Shown one piece after another: positions 34,794 to 44,991 of a stretch of DNA of 57,577 nt; positions within the stretch are counted from its first letter, which is position 1; each line of letters starts with the position of its first letter. Source of the DNA: Clostridia bacterium (GTDB lineage: Bacteria; Bacillota; Sulfobacillia; JAJZYS01; JAJYTV01); contig DAIBJA010000025.1 of NCBI GenBank assembly GCA_027420455.1, forward strand, positions 1 to 57,577. The letters run 5' to 3'. The notes under the pieces were generated by a model. The model made no database searches. It saw only the letters and a program-made list of their open reading frames with translations, and was not told the origin of the DNA. Made by a program: the position numbers and the translations under genes.

Positions 34794-35375
34794 GTGGCGA
34801 CGATCGGAGTCCTGGCCCTGCAGGGGGCCGTGCGCGAGCACGCCCGCGTGCTCGCGTCGCTCGGTGCCGAGGTTCGCCTCGTGAAGCGCCCCGGGGACCT
34901 CGAAGGCCTGGGCGGCATCGTTCTGCCGGGCGGCGAGTCGACCACGATCGGCATGCTGCTCGAGGAGTACGAGCTCGCGCCTGTGCTGCGCGCGGGAGAA
35001 ATCCCGATCTTCGGCACCTGCGCCGGCATGATCCTGATGGCGGACGAGATCGAGGGTTCGGATCAGCCGCGTCTCGGCGTGATGCGCGTCACGGTGCGCC
35101 GCAACGCCTTCGGCCGCCAGCGCGAGAGCTTCGAGGAAGCCATCGACGGAGCGCCCGTCACGGGTGATCCCTTGCGCGGCGTCTTCATCCGGGCACCCTA
35201 CGTCACGGACGTCGGGCCGGACGTGGAGATCCTGGGCCGCGTGGACGGCAAGATCGTGCTCTGCCGGCAGGGCCGGTTTCTTGCGGCCTCGTTCCATCCG
35301 GAGCTCACCGACGACCGTCGCCTGCACAGGTACTTCCTCGAAGAGATCGTGCAGCGCGCCGCGCACCTTGCCTAG
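34794..35375 (+). CDS. pdxT: Pyridoxal 5'-phosphate synthase glutaminase PdxT
   Basis: IGVLALQGAVREHARVLASLGAEVRLVK; LPGGESTTIGMLL; FGTCAGMI. GTG start. Confidence 0.97.
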   Translation: MATIGVLALQGAVREHARVLASLGAEVRLVKRPGDLEGLGGIVLPGGESTTIGMLLEEYELAPVLRAGEIPIFGTCAGMILMADEIEGSDQPRLGVMRVTVRRNAFGRQRESFEEAIDGAPVTGDPLRGVFIRAPYVTDVGPDVEILGRVDGKIVLCRQGRFLAASFHPELTDDRRLHRYFLEEIVQRAAHLA

Positions 35376-35402
35376 GCGGCCCCGTGCCGCTACAATGATG
35401 GA

Positions 35403-35620
35403 CACCACAGCATCGGGCGAAGAAGGGGAAGGCCCCGCGCGAGCGCAGGAGAGAGCCGGCGGCAGGTGCGAGCCGGCGCGCAGAGCGGAGAGCTTCCGCC
35501 CCTGAGCCGCCGGCGACGAGTCGGACGCGTGGCGCACGTGACAGCGCCGAGAGGATGCACGACGTGCATTGAATGAGGGTGGCACAGCGGCCGTTCGCCC
35601 CTTGGGCGACGGTCGCTTTT
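35403..35620 (+). ncRNA. T-box riboswitch leader, candidate Ser (UCC) specifier
   Basis: TACAAT at 35391; distal Stem I GAGAGCCGGCGGCAGGTGCGAGCCGGC; candidate TCC at 35495-35497 before GCCCCTGAG; T-box AGGGTGGCACAGCGG 35576-35590; terminator stem 35587-35616 then TTTT. Confidence 0.9.
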
Positions 35621-35641
35621 GCGTTTCCGGCGAAGGAGGCG

Positions 35642-36640
35642 ATGGCGGTGCAGGCGGTGGACTTCCAGGAAGGCAAGCTGCGGCTCCTTGATCAGCGCGA
35701 ACTGCCGCAGGTGGTCCGGTACCTCGAAATCGGCGACGCCGAGGGGGCTGCCGAGGCCATTCGCGATATGGCCGTGCGCGGCGCGCCCGCGATCGGGCTC
35801 GCGGCCGCCTACGCCATGGCGCTCGCCGCGCGCGAGGCAACCGGCACGGCGGACCCCGCGGCCACGCTCCGAACCCTGTCGGACCTCATCGCGCAGGCCC
35901 GGCCCACGGCCATCAACCTGCGCCACGAAGTGGAGCGTTCCCTCGGACTGCTCACGGGCAGCCCAGCCACCTGGTACGAGACCGCCCTCGGGCACGCCGA
36001 GGCGATGAAGGATGGTCAGCGGCGCGAGGACGAGGCCCTCGCGCAAAACGCCTTGCCGCTCTTCAGGCCGGGCATGCGCGTCCTGACACACTGCAACACG
36101 GGAGCCCTCGCGACCGGCGGGCTCGGCACCGCGTTCGCCGCGATCGTGCTGGCGCACCGCGAACTCGGCCTTCAGGAGGTGCTGGCGGACGAGACCAGGC
36201 CGCGCCTGCAGGGCGCCCGCCTCACCGCGTTCGAGCTCGGCCAGGCCGGCGTGCCCCATCGCGTGATCGTGGACGGCGCCGCCGCCTACTGCATGGCGAG
36301 CGGCCTCGTGGACCTCGTCATCGTCGGCGCCGACCGCATCGGCAGCGACGGGCGCACGGCGAACAAGATCGGCACCTACGGCCTCGCGGTGCTGGCGAAG
36401 CATCACGGAATCCCGTTCGCGGTGGTGGCGCCGCGATCTAGCTGCGACCCTCTCTGGCCCGGCGCCAGGGAGGTGGAGATCGAGCAGCGCGATCCGCGCG
36501 AGGTGCTCGAAGTCATGGGGCAGCGCGTCGCCAGCGCCGGCAGCGACGCCTTGAACCCGGCGTTCGACGTCACCCCGGGAGAGCTCGTGACGGCGATCGT
36601 GCGCGAGGACGGCCTCTTCAGGCCGCCGTACGCCTTCTGA
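35642..36640 (+). CDS. mtnA: S-methyl-5-thioribose-1-phosphate isomerase
   Basis: [93 protein letters not shown]. Confidence 0.96.
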   Translation: MAVQAVDFQEGKLRLLDQRELPQVVRYLEIGDAEGAAEAIRDMAVRGAPAIGLAAAYAMALAAREATGTADPAATLRTLSDLIAQARPTAINLRHEVERSLGLLTGSPATWYETALGHAEAMKDGQRREDEALAQNALPLFRPGMRVLTHCNTGALATGGLGTAFAAIVLAHRELGLQEVLADETRPRLQGARLTAFELGQAGVPHRVIVDGAAAYCMASGLVDLVIVGADRIGSDGRTANKIGTYGLAVLAKHHGIPFAVVAPRSSCDPLWPGAREVEIEQRDPREVLEVMGQRVASAGSDALNPAFDVTPGELVTAIVREDGLFRPPYAF

Positions 36641-36671
36641 GGAGCCGCGAAAGGCAAGGGGGACTATAGAC

Positions 36672-37928
36672 ATGCATGATCCGAGAAAACTGCGGGAAGA
36701 GGCGCAGGAATACAGGCGCAGGCTCCGCCGCCGCGGGGCCGACGGTCTTTTGGACGAGGCGCTGAAGGTGGATGAGGATCGGCTATCCGTCCTGCGCCGC
36801 GTGGAGGAGCTCAGGGCCGAGCGCAACCGCGCCAGCCAGGAGATCGCCGGGCTGCGCAAGGCCGGCAAGGACGCGCAGGCCGAGATCGAGCGCATGCGTG
36901 GTGTCGGCGAGGAGCTGAAGGCCAAGGAGGCGGAACTCGCCGAGCTCGAGGGAAAGGTCCAGGAGCTCTGGCTGCAGATTCCGAACGTGCCCTCGGACGA
37001 CATGCCCGACGGCCTCGAGCCGCGAGAGGAGCGCGTCGTTTTCGAGCGGCCCCGCTTCGGCTTCGAGCCGAAGGCGCACTGGGAGATCGGCACGAACCTC
37101 GGCATCCTGGACTTCGACCGGGCGACGCGCATGTCAGGCTCGCGGTTCGCCCTGCAGCGAGGACTTGGCGCGAAGCTCGAGCGCGCCCTGATCGACTTCA
37201 TGATCGACGTGCACACGTCGCGGGGCTACACGGAGATCTTCCCGCCCTTCCTCGTGCAGGAGCCCGCGCTCTACGGTACGGGCCAGCTGCCGAAGTTCCG
37301 GGAGGAGATGTTCCAGACCCAGACCGGGCACTTCCTCATCTCGACCGCCGAGGTGCCGGTGACGAACATGCACCGGGAGGAGATCCTGCCGGACGACGAA
37401 CTGCCGATCCGCTACTGCGCCTACAGCGCCTGCTTCCGCGCCGAGGCCGGGGCGGCAGGGCGCGATACGCGCGGGCTCATCCGCCTGCACCAGTTCAACA
37501 AGGTGGAGATCGTGCACTTCGTGCGTCCGGAGGAGTCTGACAGGGAGCTCGACCTGATCGTGGACGAGGCGGAAGAGATCCTGCGCCGCCTCGAGCTCCA
37601 CTACCGCGTCGTCACGCTGCCGACGATGGACTACGGCTTCTCCGCGTACAAGACGCTCGACCTCGAGGTATGGCTCCCGTCGCAGGACATGTTCCGGGAG
37701 ATCTCCTCGGCGACGAACTTCCGCGACTTCCAGGCGCGGCGCGCCAACATCCGCTATCGCGACCAGGACGGCAAGGTACACTTTGTCCACACCCTGAACG
37801 CCTCGGGCCTCGCCGTCGGGCGCACCATGGCGGCGATCCTCGAGCAGTATCAGGACGAGGATGGCAGCGTGCGCGTTCCGCAGGCCCTGCGGCCCTATAT
37901 GGGCGTGGAGCGCATCGGGCCGCGATAA
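36672..37928 (+). CDS. serS: Seryl-tRNA synthetase
   Basis: N-terminal coiled coil; [65 protein letters not shown]. Confidence 0.97.
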   Translation: MHDPRKLREEAQEYRRRLRRRGADGLLDEALKVDEDRLSVLRRVEELRAERNRASQEIAGLRKAGKDAQAEIERMRGVGEELKAKEAELAELEGKVQELWLQIPNVPSDDMPDGLEPREERVVFERPRFGFEPKAHWEIGTNLGILDFDRATRMSGSRFALQRGLGAKLERALIDFMIDVHTSRGYTEIFPPFLVQEPALYGTGQLPKFREEMFQTQTGHFLISTAEVPVTNMHREEILPDDELPIRYCAYSACFRAEAGAAGRDTRGLIRLHQFNKVEIVHFVRPEESDRELDLIVDEAEEILRRLELHYRVVTLPTMDYGFSAYKTLDLEVWLPSQDMFREISSATNFRDFQARRANIRYRDQDGKVHFVHTLNASGLAVGRTMAAILEQYQDEDGSVRVPQALRPYMGVERIGPR

Positions 37929-37954
37929 GCCTCGTGCTATAATGTCGAAGCGCC

Positions 37955-38043
37955 GGAGGGGTGGCCGAGCGGTTTAAGGCGGCGGTCTTGAAAACCGCTG
38001 AGGTGATGAGCCTCCGTGGGTTCGAATCCCACCCCCTCCGCCA
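37955..38043 (+). tRNA. tRNA-Ser(TGA), CCA encoded
   Basis: GGAGGGG/CCCCTCC acceptor, anticodon loop CTTGAAA, long variable arm, GGTTCGAATCC T-arm, TATAAT promoter upstream. Confidence 0.96.
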
Positions 38044-38074
38044 GCTTTGCGACCATGGCGGGAGGCTTTCGAGG

Positions 38075-38797
38075 TTGAGCACCGCGGGACAGGGCATGGG
38101 CTTCGGCGACGTGCTCGACGCAGGGTTCCAGGTCTTCCGCAGCTCGTTCTGGCAGTTGGCGCTCGCGCAGGCCATTGTGGCGATACCGGTCGCGATCATC
38201 CAGGCCCTGTGGCTGCCTCACAGCGTGCCGACCAATCTCCAGCAGTCCGTCAGCCTCTTCTCCGCGCATGCGCCGATCTCGCTTCTGATCGGCGTGCTCG
38301 GCATTCTCCAGGCGAGCGCCGTGGTGGTCGTCGCGCGGCAGGCGGCCAGCGGTGTGCCGGCCAGCGCCCTAACGGCCTATCGGCAAGCCTTCAGCCGTTT
38401 CCCCGAGGCGCTCGGCTTCGGGCTGATCTTCGCGGTCCTGGTCGGAGTCGGCCTTGCGATCGTGATCATCCCGGGCGTCGTGCTGGCGATCTGGCTGTCG
38501 CAGGGCCTCTTTCTGATCGTGCTCGGCAATCGCGGCATCATCCAGGGCATCGTCGAAAGCTATCGCCTGGTCGGGGGGTACTTCTGGCGGGTACTCGGCA
38601 TCGCGGTGGTCGCGTTCCTGATGGAGACCGTGGTGAGCCTCCTCGTGACGATGCTCTTCACGGTGGCGACCGGACATGGCGAGGTGACGGCGGTCGTCAC
38701 GACGCTGCTCGGCATCCTGATCGGCAGCTTCCCGCTCGTGGTGCTCTACATCCAGTACCGCGACCTCCTGCAGCGCCGCGGCTTCTCTCGCGGCTGA
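38075..38797 (+). CDS. Hypothetical polytopic membrane protein
   Basis: FGDVLDAGFQVFRSSFWQLALAQAIVAIPVAIIQ; TTG 38075 or ATG 38096 start, since the longer ORF overlaps the tRNA. Confidence 0.75.
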   Translation: MSTAGQGMGFGDVLDAGFQVFRSSFWQLALAQAIVAIPVAIIQALWLPHSVPTNLQQSVSLFSAHAPISLLIGVLGILQASAVVVVARQAASGVPASALTAYRQAFSRFPEALGFGLIFAVLVGVGLAIVIIPGVVLAIWLSQGLFLIVLGNRGIIQGIVESYRLVGGYFWRVLGIAVVAFLMETVVSLLVTMLFTVATGHGEVTAVVTTLLGILIGSFPLVVLYIQYRDLLQRRGFSRG

Positions 38798-38848
38798 TTC
38801 GCGATTGATCAGGCCTGCGGCCACGTGGTACAATGCGGAGTGCTTCGC

Positions 38849-38944
38849 GGAGGGATACCCAAGTGGCTGAAGGGGCGGTCCTGCTAAGACTGTAGGGGGT
38901 TAACAAAAAGCCCCGCGAGGGTTCAAATCCCTCTCCCTCCGCCA
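38849..38944 (+). tRNA. tRNA-Ser(GCT), CCA encoded
   Basis: GGAGGGA acceptor, anticodon loop CTGCTAA, long variable arm, GGTTCAAATCC T-arm. Confidence 0.95.
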
Positions 38945-38953
38945 GAATATTCC

Positions 38954-38981
38954 GGCGCCTCCAGAATCGGAGGCGCCCTTT
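38954..38981 (+). terminator. Terminator GGCGCCTCC-agaatc-GGAGGCGCC-CTTT
   Basis: Perfect 9-bp stem just after tRNA-Ser(GCT). Confidence 0.75.
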
Positions 38982-39344
38982 CGCTTTGCTGGGGTCGACA
39001 GAACCACACGACAAGGTTCGACTGCTTCCGCCCGCCACGACGACCACATGGATCACGGTCACGTGTCCAGATGGACCATCTTGGTGATTGAAGCGCCTTC
39101 CAGGAGGGTAAGCGCATTCTGGCATAAAGGAGATTGCGGCGTCTTAGCGAATTCTCACGGCAACGCGCGACTGCCTGACGGCGGGAGAGCGGGGCAGATC
39201 GCAGAGTGCGGAGGGAGGGTCGAACGGGCCTCAGGGCCGTGTTTCACGTGCCGTCGCAGCGTGGGCGCGATAAGGAATTTGAGATCGGCGCCCCGAGCGG
39301 CGAGCATCTAAATTTCCCCCCACTGAAGGGAGGACACCGGATTT

Positions 39345-40985
39345 ATGGCAACTGCGCAAGCCAATGTGCGCGCCAGCGGTCAACTGAAGCATGAACTGAG
39401 ATTCGTTGACCTGCTGATGGCCTCGGTAGGCGGCATCATCGGATCGGGCTGGCTTTACGGCTCCTGGAAGGGCGGCTTCATGGCCGGCCCGGCCGCGGAC
39501 ATCTCGTGGCTGATCGGCGGTGTCGCGGTCCTGCTCATCGGACTCGTGTTCGCGGAACTCGGCGGAGCTTTGCCGGAGGCGGGCGCGATCGTCCGCTACC
39601 CGCAGTTCTCGCACGGCACATTCGTCAGCTACATCATGGGCTGGGGCGCCCTGATCGCCTACGCCTCCGTGCCTCCGATCGAGGCCGAGGCCGCGGTGCA
39701 GTTCATGGGCTACTACTGGCCAGCCGTGTACTCGAACTCGGCCGGCGCCCTGACGACCCTCGGCATCTTCATGGCCGTGGCCTTCATGCTCCTATTCTTC
39801 CTGATCAACTACTTCGGCGTCGGGATCTTCGGCAAGACGAACACCTACTGGACTTGGCTGAAGATCGCGATCCCGACCCTGGCGGTCGTCGTCCTGTTCT
39901 TCGGCGGACACTTCGACGCCGCGAACTTCACCTCCCACGGCGGCTTCACGCCGCTCGGCACCTCCGGCATTTTCGCCGCGGTCCCGCTCGGCGGCATCGT
40001 GTTCGCCTACCTGGGGTTCAGGCAGTCCCTGGACCTCGCGGGCGAGGCGAAAAATCCGCAGCGTGACATGCCGCGGGCGGTCATCTTCTCGATCCTGATC
40101 GGCGTCGTGCTCTACCTCCTGCTGCAGACCGCCTGGATCGGCAACGTCGGCGCTGCTCAGCTGGCGCACGGCTGGGCCGGTACCCAGAAGGAGTTCACCG
40201 CTCCGTTCTCCGACCTCTCCAAGTTCGCCGGCTTCGGCTGGCTCGCGGTGATCCTGCTGCTCGACGGCATCTGGTCCCCGGCCGGTACCGGCAACGTGTA
40301 CCTCGCCTCCACGTCGCGCGTCATGTTCGCGATGGGCAAGAACCGCTACTTCCCGCGCTTCCTGCTCTGGGTCCACCCGAAGACCGGCGTGCCCCTCTGG
40401 GCGCTCATCTTCACCGTCGTGATCGGCCTCGCGTTCCTGCTGCCGCTCCCGTCGTGGTCGGCGCTCGTCGGTCTCGTTTCGAACGCGACCGTCTTCACCT
40501 ACATCATCGGCCCGGTGTCCGCCGCTGTGCTGCGCAAGACGATGCCGAACATGCCGCGCCCGTTCAAGCTGGGCGGCATGGGCTTCTTCGCGCCGGCCGC
40601 GTTCGTCGTGGCCTCGCTGATCCTCTACTGGTCCGGCTGGTCGATCGACGCGCCGGTCGCGCTGATCCTCCTCGTCGGCGTCCTCCTCTACGCGTACGGC
40701 GTCACCACCTTCGCGCCGGACGAGCAGATCTACTCCTGGAAGTACGTCAAGGCAGGCATCTGGCTCGTCGTGTACATCGTCGTGATGCTGGTCCTGACCT
40801 ACATCGGCTCCTCGCAGTTCGGCGCGCCGCACCAGATCATCCCCTACGGCTGGGACATGCTGGTCGTCGCTGTCGTCTCCCTCGTCTTCTTCTACTGGGG
40901 CGTTGCGAGCGGCATCCCGACCTTCGAGTCGGAAGCCAAGCTCAAGGAGTTCGCCCAGCAGGGACACGGCGCATCCGCGGACTGA
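39345..40985 (+). CDS. APC-superfamily amino acid permease
   Basis: RFVDLLMASVGGIIGSGWLYGSWKGGFMAGPAADISWLIGGVAVLLIGLVFAELGGALPEAGAIVRYP; about 12 hydrophobic segments. Confidence 0.92.
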   Translation: MATAQANVRASGQLKHELRFVDLLMASVGGIIGSGWLYGSWKGGFMAGPAADISWLIGGVAVLLIGLVFAELGGALPEAGAIVRYPQFSHGTFVSYIMGWGALIAYASVPPIEAEAAVQFMGYYWPAVYSNSAGALTTLGIFMAVAFMLLFFLINYFGVGIFGKTNTYWTWLKIAIPTLAVVVLFFGGHFDAANFTSHGGFTPLGTSGIFAAVPLGGIVFAYLGFRQSLDLAGEAKNPQRDMPRAVIFSILIGVVLYLLLQTAWIGNVGAAQLAHGWAGTQKEFTAPFSDLSKFAGFGWLAVILLLDGIWSPAGTGNVYLASTSRVMFAMGKNRYFPRFLLWVHPKTGVPLWALIFTVVIGLAFLLPLPSWSALVGLVSNATVFTYIIGPVSAAVLRKTMPNMPRPFKLGGMGFFAPAAFVVASLILYWSGWSIDAPVALILLVGVLLYAYGVTTFAPDEQIYSWKYVKAGIWLVVYIVVMLVLTYIGSSQFGAPHQIIPYGWDMLVVAVVSLVFFYWGVASGIPTFESEAKLKEFAQQGHGASAD

Positions 40986-41045
40986 ACCGCATCGCGCGGG
41001 GCTGGCCTCACCTGAGGTCGGCCCCGTTCGCTTTGCTTGGCGCCG

Positions 41046-41919
41046 CTACCGGCTTGCTGCCGCCGCCGCGAGGCGCAGGAGGCGGCCCGGGTCTTGCGGC
41101 AAGAGTGGCTCGGCCCAGATGTCGCCGACGGCCCTCAGACGAGAAGGCATGGTGCGCAACGTGAAATCCCCCGGCCGGATGTGGCCGAGTTCCTCCGGCC
41201 TGATCGGACAGCTCACGGGCGCGCCGGGTACGGCGCGCAGGCTGTAGGGAGCGGCGAGCGTATGCCCGGCGGCGCTCTGGCCGAAGTCGAAGTAGACGCC
41301 GTGGCGGCGCGCCTTGAGGCGCTCGAGCGAGACGAGGTCCGGACGAACGCGCCGGATCTCCGCGCCGAGCCCCTTGAAGGCGAGGAAGAGCTCGTGCGGC
41401 GTTGGCCCTGGGCGGATCGGCAGAAAGAGGTGCAGGCCGCGCTTGCCCGAGGTCTTGAGGAGCGCCCTGAGGCCGATGGCGTCCAGAGCGGAAAGGGTAA
41501 GGCGCGCCAGGGCGACGGCGTCGTCGAAACCGCAGGGCGGCATCGGGTCGAGGTCCACCCAGGCGAGGTCCGGATGCTCGGCGTCGGGATGTCTCAGCGG
41601 CGAGATGTGGAACTCGAGACCGCCGAGGCCGACGGCGTAGGCGATCGTGCGCTCGTCCTGCAGCATGATGTAGCGCGTCCCCTCGATCGGCCAGGTGGCG
41701 AGCCAGGGCGGCGCGCCGCTCGGGGGGTTCTTCTGGAAGAAGCCCTTTTGCTCGATGCCGTCCGGGTAGCGGATCTGCGTCAAGGGCCGGTCGCGGGTGA
41801 AGCGCAGGAGCGGTCCCGAAACCGCGAGGTAGTAGCGAAGCACGTCCTGGCGCGTGATCGCGTCGCCCGGGTAGCAGAGCTTCTCCGGATGCTTCAGGGT
41901 AAAGCCCAAGTTCTCCATG
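41046..41919 (-). CDS. LigD-type NHEJ polymerase domain, stand-alone
   Basis: LKHPEKLCYPGDAITRQDVLRYYLAVSGPLL...WVDLDPMPPCGFDDAVALARLTLSALDAIGLRALLKTSGKRGLHLFLPI. Confidence 0.92.
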
Positions 41920-41985
41920 ACGGTAGCCTGCGGCAGCCTCGGCCGTTCCACGCATGCTTCTTCGGACGGCCGGGACGCTAACGCC

Positions 41986-42789
41986 ATGGACGAACCGTTG
42001 CAGCCGATGGAGCCGGTGATCTGGCAGACGCCGTTCGACGACCCCCAGTGGCAGTTCGAGATCAAGTGGGACGGCGTGCGCTGTCTCGCCTACGCCGAAG
42101 GCGACGAAGTGCGCCTCTACGGGCGCCGGGGAACCAACTGGTCCGCGCGCTTTCCCGAGCTTCGCGAGGCCCTCAGGGGCAGTGGCAAGGTGCTCGACGG
42201 CGAACTCGTCGTGCTGCAGGACGGACGCCCAAGCTTTCCGGCCGTGATGCGCCGCCTGCATAGAAGCGACGGCCCGGTGCACTTCATGGTCTTCGACTGC
42301 CTCTACGATGGCGGCCGGGATCTCCGCCAGGAGCCGACCGCCGTCCGGCAGGAGAAACTGCTGGCGCTGCCGGCCAGCTCTCTTTTGCACCGCGTCGAGC
42401 CGGTGATTGGGGCTGGCCGGGCGCTTTTCGAGGTGGCGCGCGAAAGCGGCCTCGAGGGCGTCGTCGCCAAACGGCGCGACGCGCCATACGTGGGAGGCAA
42501 GAGCGACCTCTGGCGCAAGGTGAAATGCTGGCGCGAGCTGCGCTGCGTCGTTCTCGGACTCGACGAGGAGAAGGGCGAGATCCGCAGCGTCCGCCTGGGG
42601 GCGGAGGAAGACGGCCAGGTCATGCCCGTCGGGTCCGTCGGCAACCTCGGTCGAGGGGCGCAGCAGGAACTCAGGCGAGCCCTCGCCCGCGGCACGGCGC
42701 TGGTCGATGTGGCCTACCTCGAATGGACGGAAGACGGGAGCCTCAGGCACCCGCGCTGGCTGCGCGTCGCGCATCCATCAGGACGCTGA
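41986..42789 (+). CDS. ATP-dependent DNA ligase, LigD ligase-domain type
   Basis: WQFEIKWDGVRCLAY (KxDG nucleotidyltransferase motif); DGELVVL; EGVVAKRRDAPYVGGKSDLWRKVKCW. Confidence 0.94.
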   Translation: MDEPLQPMEPVIWQTPFDDPQWQFEIKWDGVRCLAYAEGDEVRLYGRRGTNWSARFPELREALRGSGKVLDGELVVLQDGRPSFPAVMRRLHRSDGPVHFMVFDCLYDGGRDLRQEPTAVRQEKLLALPASSLLHRVEPVIGAGRALFEVARESGLEGVVAKRRDAPYVGGKSDLWRKVKCWRELRCVVLGLDEEKGEIRSVRLGAEEDGQVMPVGSVGNLGRGAQQELRRALARGTALVDVAYLEWTEDGSLRHPRWLRVAHPSGR

Positions 42790-42794
42790 GATCT

Positions 42795-43574
42795 TCAGGC
42801 GTGCGCCCCTTCGAGCTCGAGCGAAGCCCGCAGGCGTTCCAGCAGCTGCCCCATGTCCTCCCCGACCGGACGCTCCACCGCGGCCGGCGCCTCGGCGGCC
42901 TTGCGCTCCAGGAGAGCCGCCAGCCGCTCGCGGTAGGCGTCCGGGTGGGCCCGGGGCACGAAGGGGCCCGCGAGCGTATCGATCAGGGCCTCGGCCAGGC
43001 GCAGTTCCGGTTCGCTCGGCGCGACTTCGTCGCCGAGATCGAGGTCCGAGACGTCGCGTACCTCGTCGGGGGCGTGCATCGTTTCGAGCGCCATCGCTTG
43101 GCCCTGGTACGGCCGCAGGGTGGCGAGCCGCGTGCGCCGGCGCAGGACGAAGCGACAGAGCGCCACGCGCGATGCGCCGACGAGCGCCTGGCGCAGGAGT
43201 TGATAGGCCCTGTGGCCGCCCTTCTGCGGTTCGAGGTAGTAGGGCTTCATGAAGTAGACGGCGTCGAGTTCCTCCTCGCGCGGGAACTGCAGGATCTCGA
43301 TGCGGCGGTCTTGCGGCTCCTCCGCCGCGACTTCCGCCATCTCCTCCTTCTCGACGAGGACATACTGGCCGGGGGCGAACTCGTGGCCAAGAGCCAGTTC
43401 GCTTTCCGGCACCTCCTGGCCGCAGGCGCTGCAGACCTTCTTGTAGCGCACGGGCTGCAGGCACGACCGATGGATGTAGTGCATGCGCGGATCCCTGTCC
43501 TCGCTGGCGCTATAGAGCTTGACGGGAATGGAGACGAGGCCGAAGGCCAAGGTGCCCTGCCAGATGCTGCGCAC
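42795..43574 (-). CDS. ku: Ku protein (NHEJ)
   Basis: VRSIWQGTLAFGLVSIPVKLYSASEDRD; VEKEEMAEVAAEEPQDRRIEILQF; PYYLEPQKGGHRAYQLLRQAL. GTG start. Confidence 0.95.
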   Translation of the reverse strand: MRSIWQGTLAFGLVSIPVKLYSASEDRDPRMHYIHRSCLQPVRYKKVCSACGQEVPESELALGHEFAPGQYVLVEKEEMAEVAAEEPQDRRIEILQFPREEELDAVYFMKPYYLEPQKGGHRAYQLLRQALVGASRVALCRFVLRRRTRLATLRPYQGQAMALETMHAPDEVRDVSDLDLGDEVAPSEPELRLAEALIDTLAGPFVPRAHPDAYRERLAALLERKAAEAPAAVERPVGEDMGQLLERLRASLELEGAHA

Positions 43575-43783
43575 GGCATTCCCTCCCGTGGCTAGCTTGC
43601 GGGAGGCGGGGCCAGGCGATACGGGCTTATGTCCTTTTCGCCATGCACCGCGTCGTGCCGATGCATCTGGACAGCAAAAGGCGACGTGACCGCGACCGTG
43701 CCGGGCCGTCCGGCGCGCTTGTCGGTCGGCCCGATGGGATTGGGTCACCTTTCGGCCCTTTTCGGGTCTGAGGATCGCCGAGC

Positions 43784-44887
43784 ATGCTGAGACCGGAGCG
43801 AGGGTGGCGGAAGACGGAGGTTCAAGCCGTGGTGACACGTGCTTGCGGGGGAAGGACCGACACCACGCGGACTCTGGCCTTGATGGGGGCCGCGATTGGT
43901 CTCCTGCACCTTCTGGGTTGGGGGCTATTCGCCGCGGCCGGCCCCAACCGGGCATTCGTGCTCGGCGTCGCGCTGACGGCCTACACGCTCGGCATGCGCC
44001 ACGCGTTTGACGCCGACCACATCGCAGCGATTGACAACACGACCCGCAAACTGCGCGAGGATGGACAGGAGCCACTCACCGTTGGACTCTGGTTCTCCCT
44101 GGGCCATTCGACCATCGTTCTCGTGCTCGCCTGCGCCTTGGCCCTCGCGGCCGGCCGCATGCACATCGCCATCGCCGGCCCGGCCTCCTGGCTCCATGGC
44201 GTCGGCGGCCTTGTCGGCGCTCTTGTGTCGACGATGTTTCTCTACACCATCGCCGCCCTGAATCTGCAGGGGCTCAGGGACACCCTGCGGCGACGTGGGG
44301 ACTTGACTCGATCCCCCAACCTCGGTGGCCCGCTCTTTAGGATCTTCGGCCGGGTCGTGCGCAGGATCCGGCGGCCATCCGGCATGTACCCGGTTGGAGT
44401 GCTGTTTGGGCTCGGCTTCGACACGGCGACCGAGATTGCGCTGCTCGCGACCACGGTGGGTGCCGCCATGGGGCCGTTGCCCTGGTACGACATCTTGTCG
44501 CTGCCGTGCCTTTTCGCGGCTGGAATGAGTCTGTGCGACAGCATCGACGGCGTCTCCATGCGGTTTGCCTACGATTGGTCGCTGCTGCGGCCTGCGCGGC
44601 GTCGGCTATGGAACATCTGCGTCACAGGACTATCCGTGGGCGTGGCGTTCGGCGTGGGCACGATCGAACTGCTTGGGCTCGCCAGCGGCTGGTCGAAGAG
44701 GGTGGCCCACGTCCTGGCGCCCTTGGCGCACCTCGACCTCACGCGGCTGGGTTTCAGCGTTGCTGTGACGCTGATCGCGCTGTGGCTACTCGCCCTGCTC
44801 CTCTGGCGTGAACGTGGCCGTGGTAGGCGCGGGCCTGTCCGCCACGGGGCTGCGCAAAGCGGTGACGCGGCAGCAAGGGACCTGTGA
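43784..44887 (+). CDS. NiCoT family nickel/cobalt transporter
   Basis: GMRHAFDADHIAAIDNTTRKL; VGLWFSLGHSTIVLVL; GFDTATEIALL. Confidence 0.95.
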   Translation: MLRPERGWRKTEVQAVVTRACGGRTDTTRTLALMGAAIGLLHLLGWGLFAAAGPNRAFVLGVALTAYTLGMRHAFDADHIAAIDNTTRKLREDGQEPLTVGLWFSLGHSTIVLVLACALALAAGRMHIAIAGPASWLHGVGGLVGALVSTMFLYTIAALNLQGLRDTLRRRGDLTRSPNLGGPLFRIFGRVVRRIRRPSGMYPVGVLFGLGFDTATEIALLATTVGAAMGPLPWYDILSLPCLFAAGMSLCDSIDGVSMRFAYDWSLLRPARRRLWNICVTGLSVGVAFGVGTIELLGLASGWSKRVAHVLAPLAHLDLTRLGFSVAVTLIALWLLALLLWRERGRGRRGPVRHGAAQSGDAAARDL

Positions 44888-44991
44888 GAGGTTGCGCCTG
44901 GGGACCGATGGCCTGGACCCCCTCTGCAACGTCGCCCGAAGGCGGCGCGCCAGACGGCGCAGTCCGCAACGGCGCACCTTGGGCAGGCACC

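Noticed and set aside
35390-37216. 608-aa minus ORF antisense to the T-box, mtnA and serS
   Set aside because: Covers a confident RNA leader and two confident genes.
37961-38074. Membrane protein ORF start inside tRNA-Ser(TGA)
   Set aside because: The track start overlaps the tRNA; TTG 38075 or ATG 38096 is more plausible.
39237-39255. Possible second parS (GTGTTTCACGTGCCGTC)
   Set aside because: Only the left half and core match TGTTTCACGTGAAACA; the right arm is lost.
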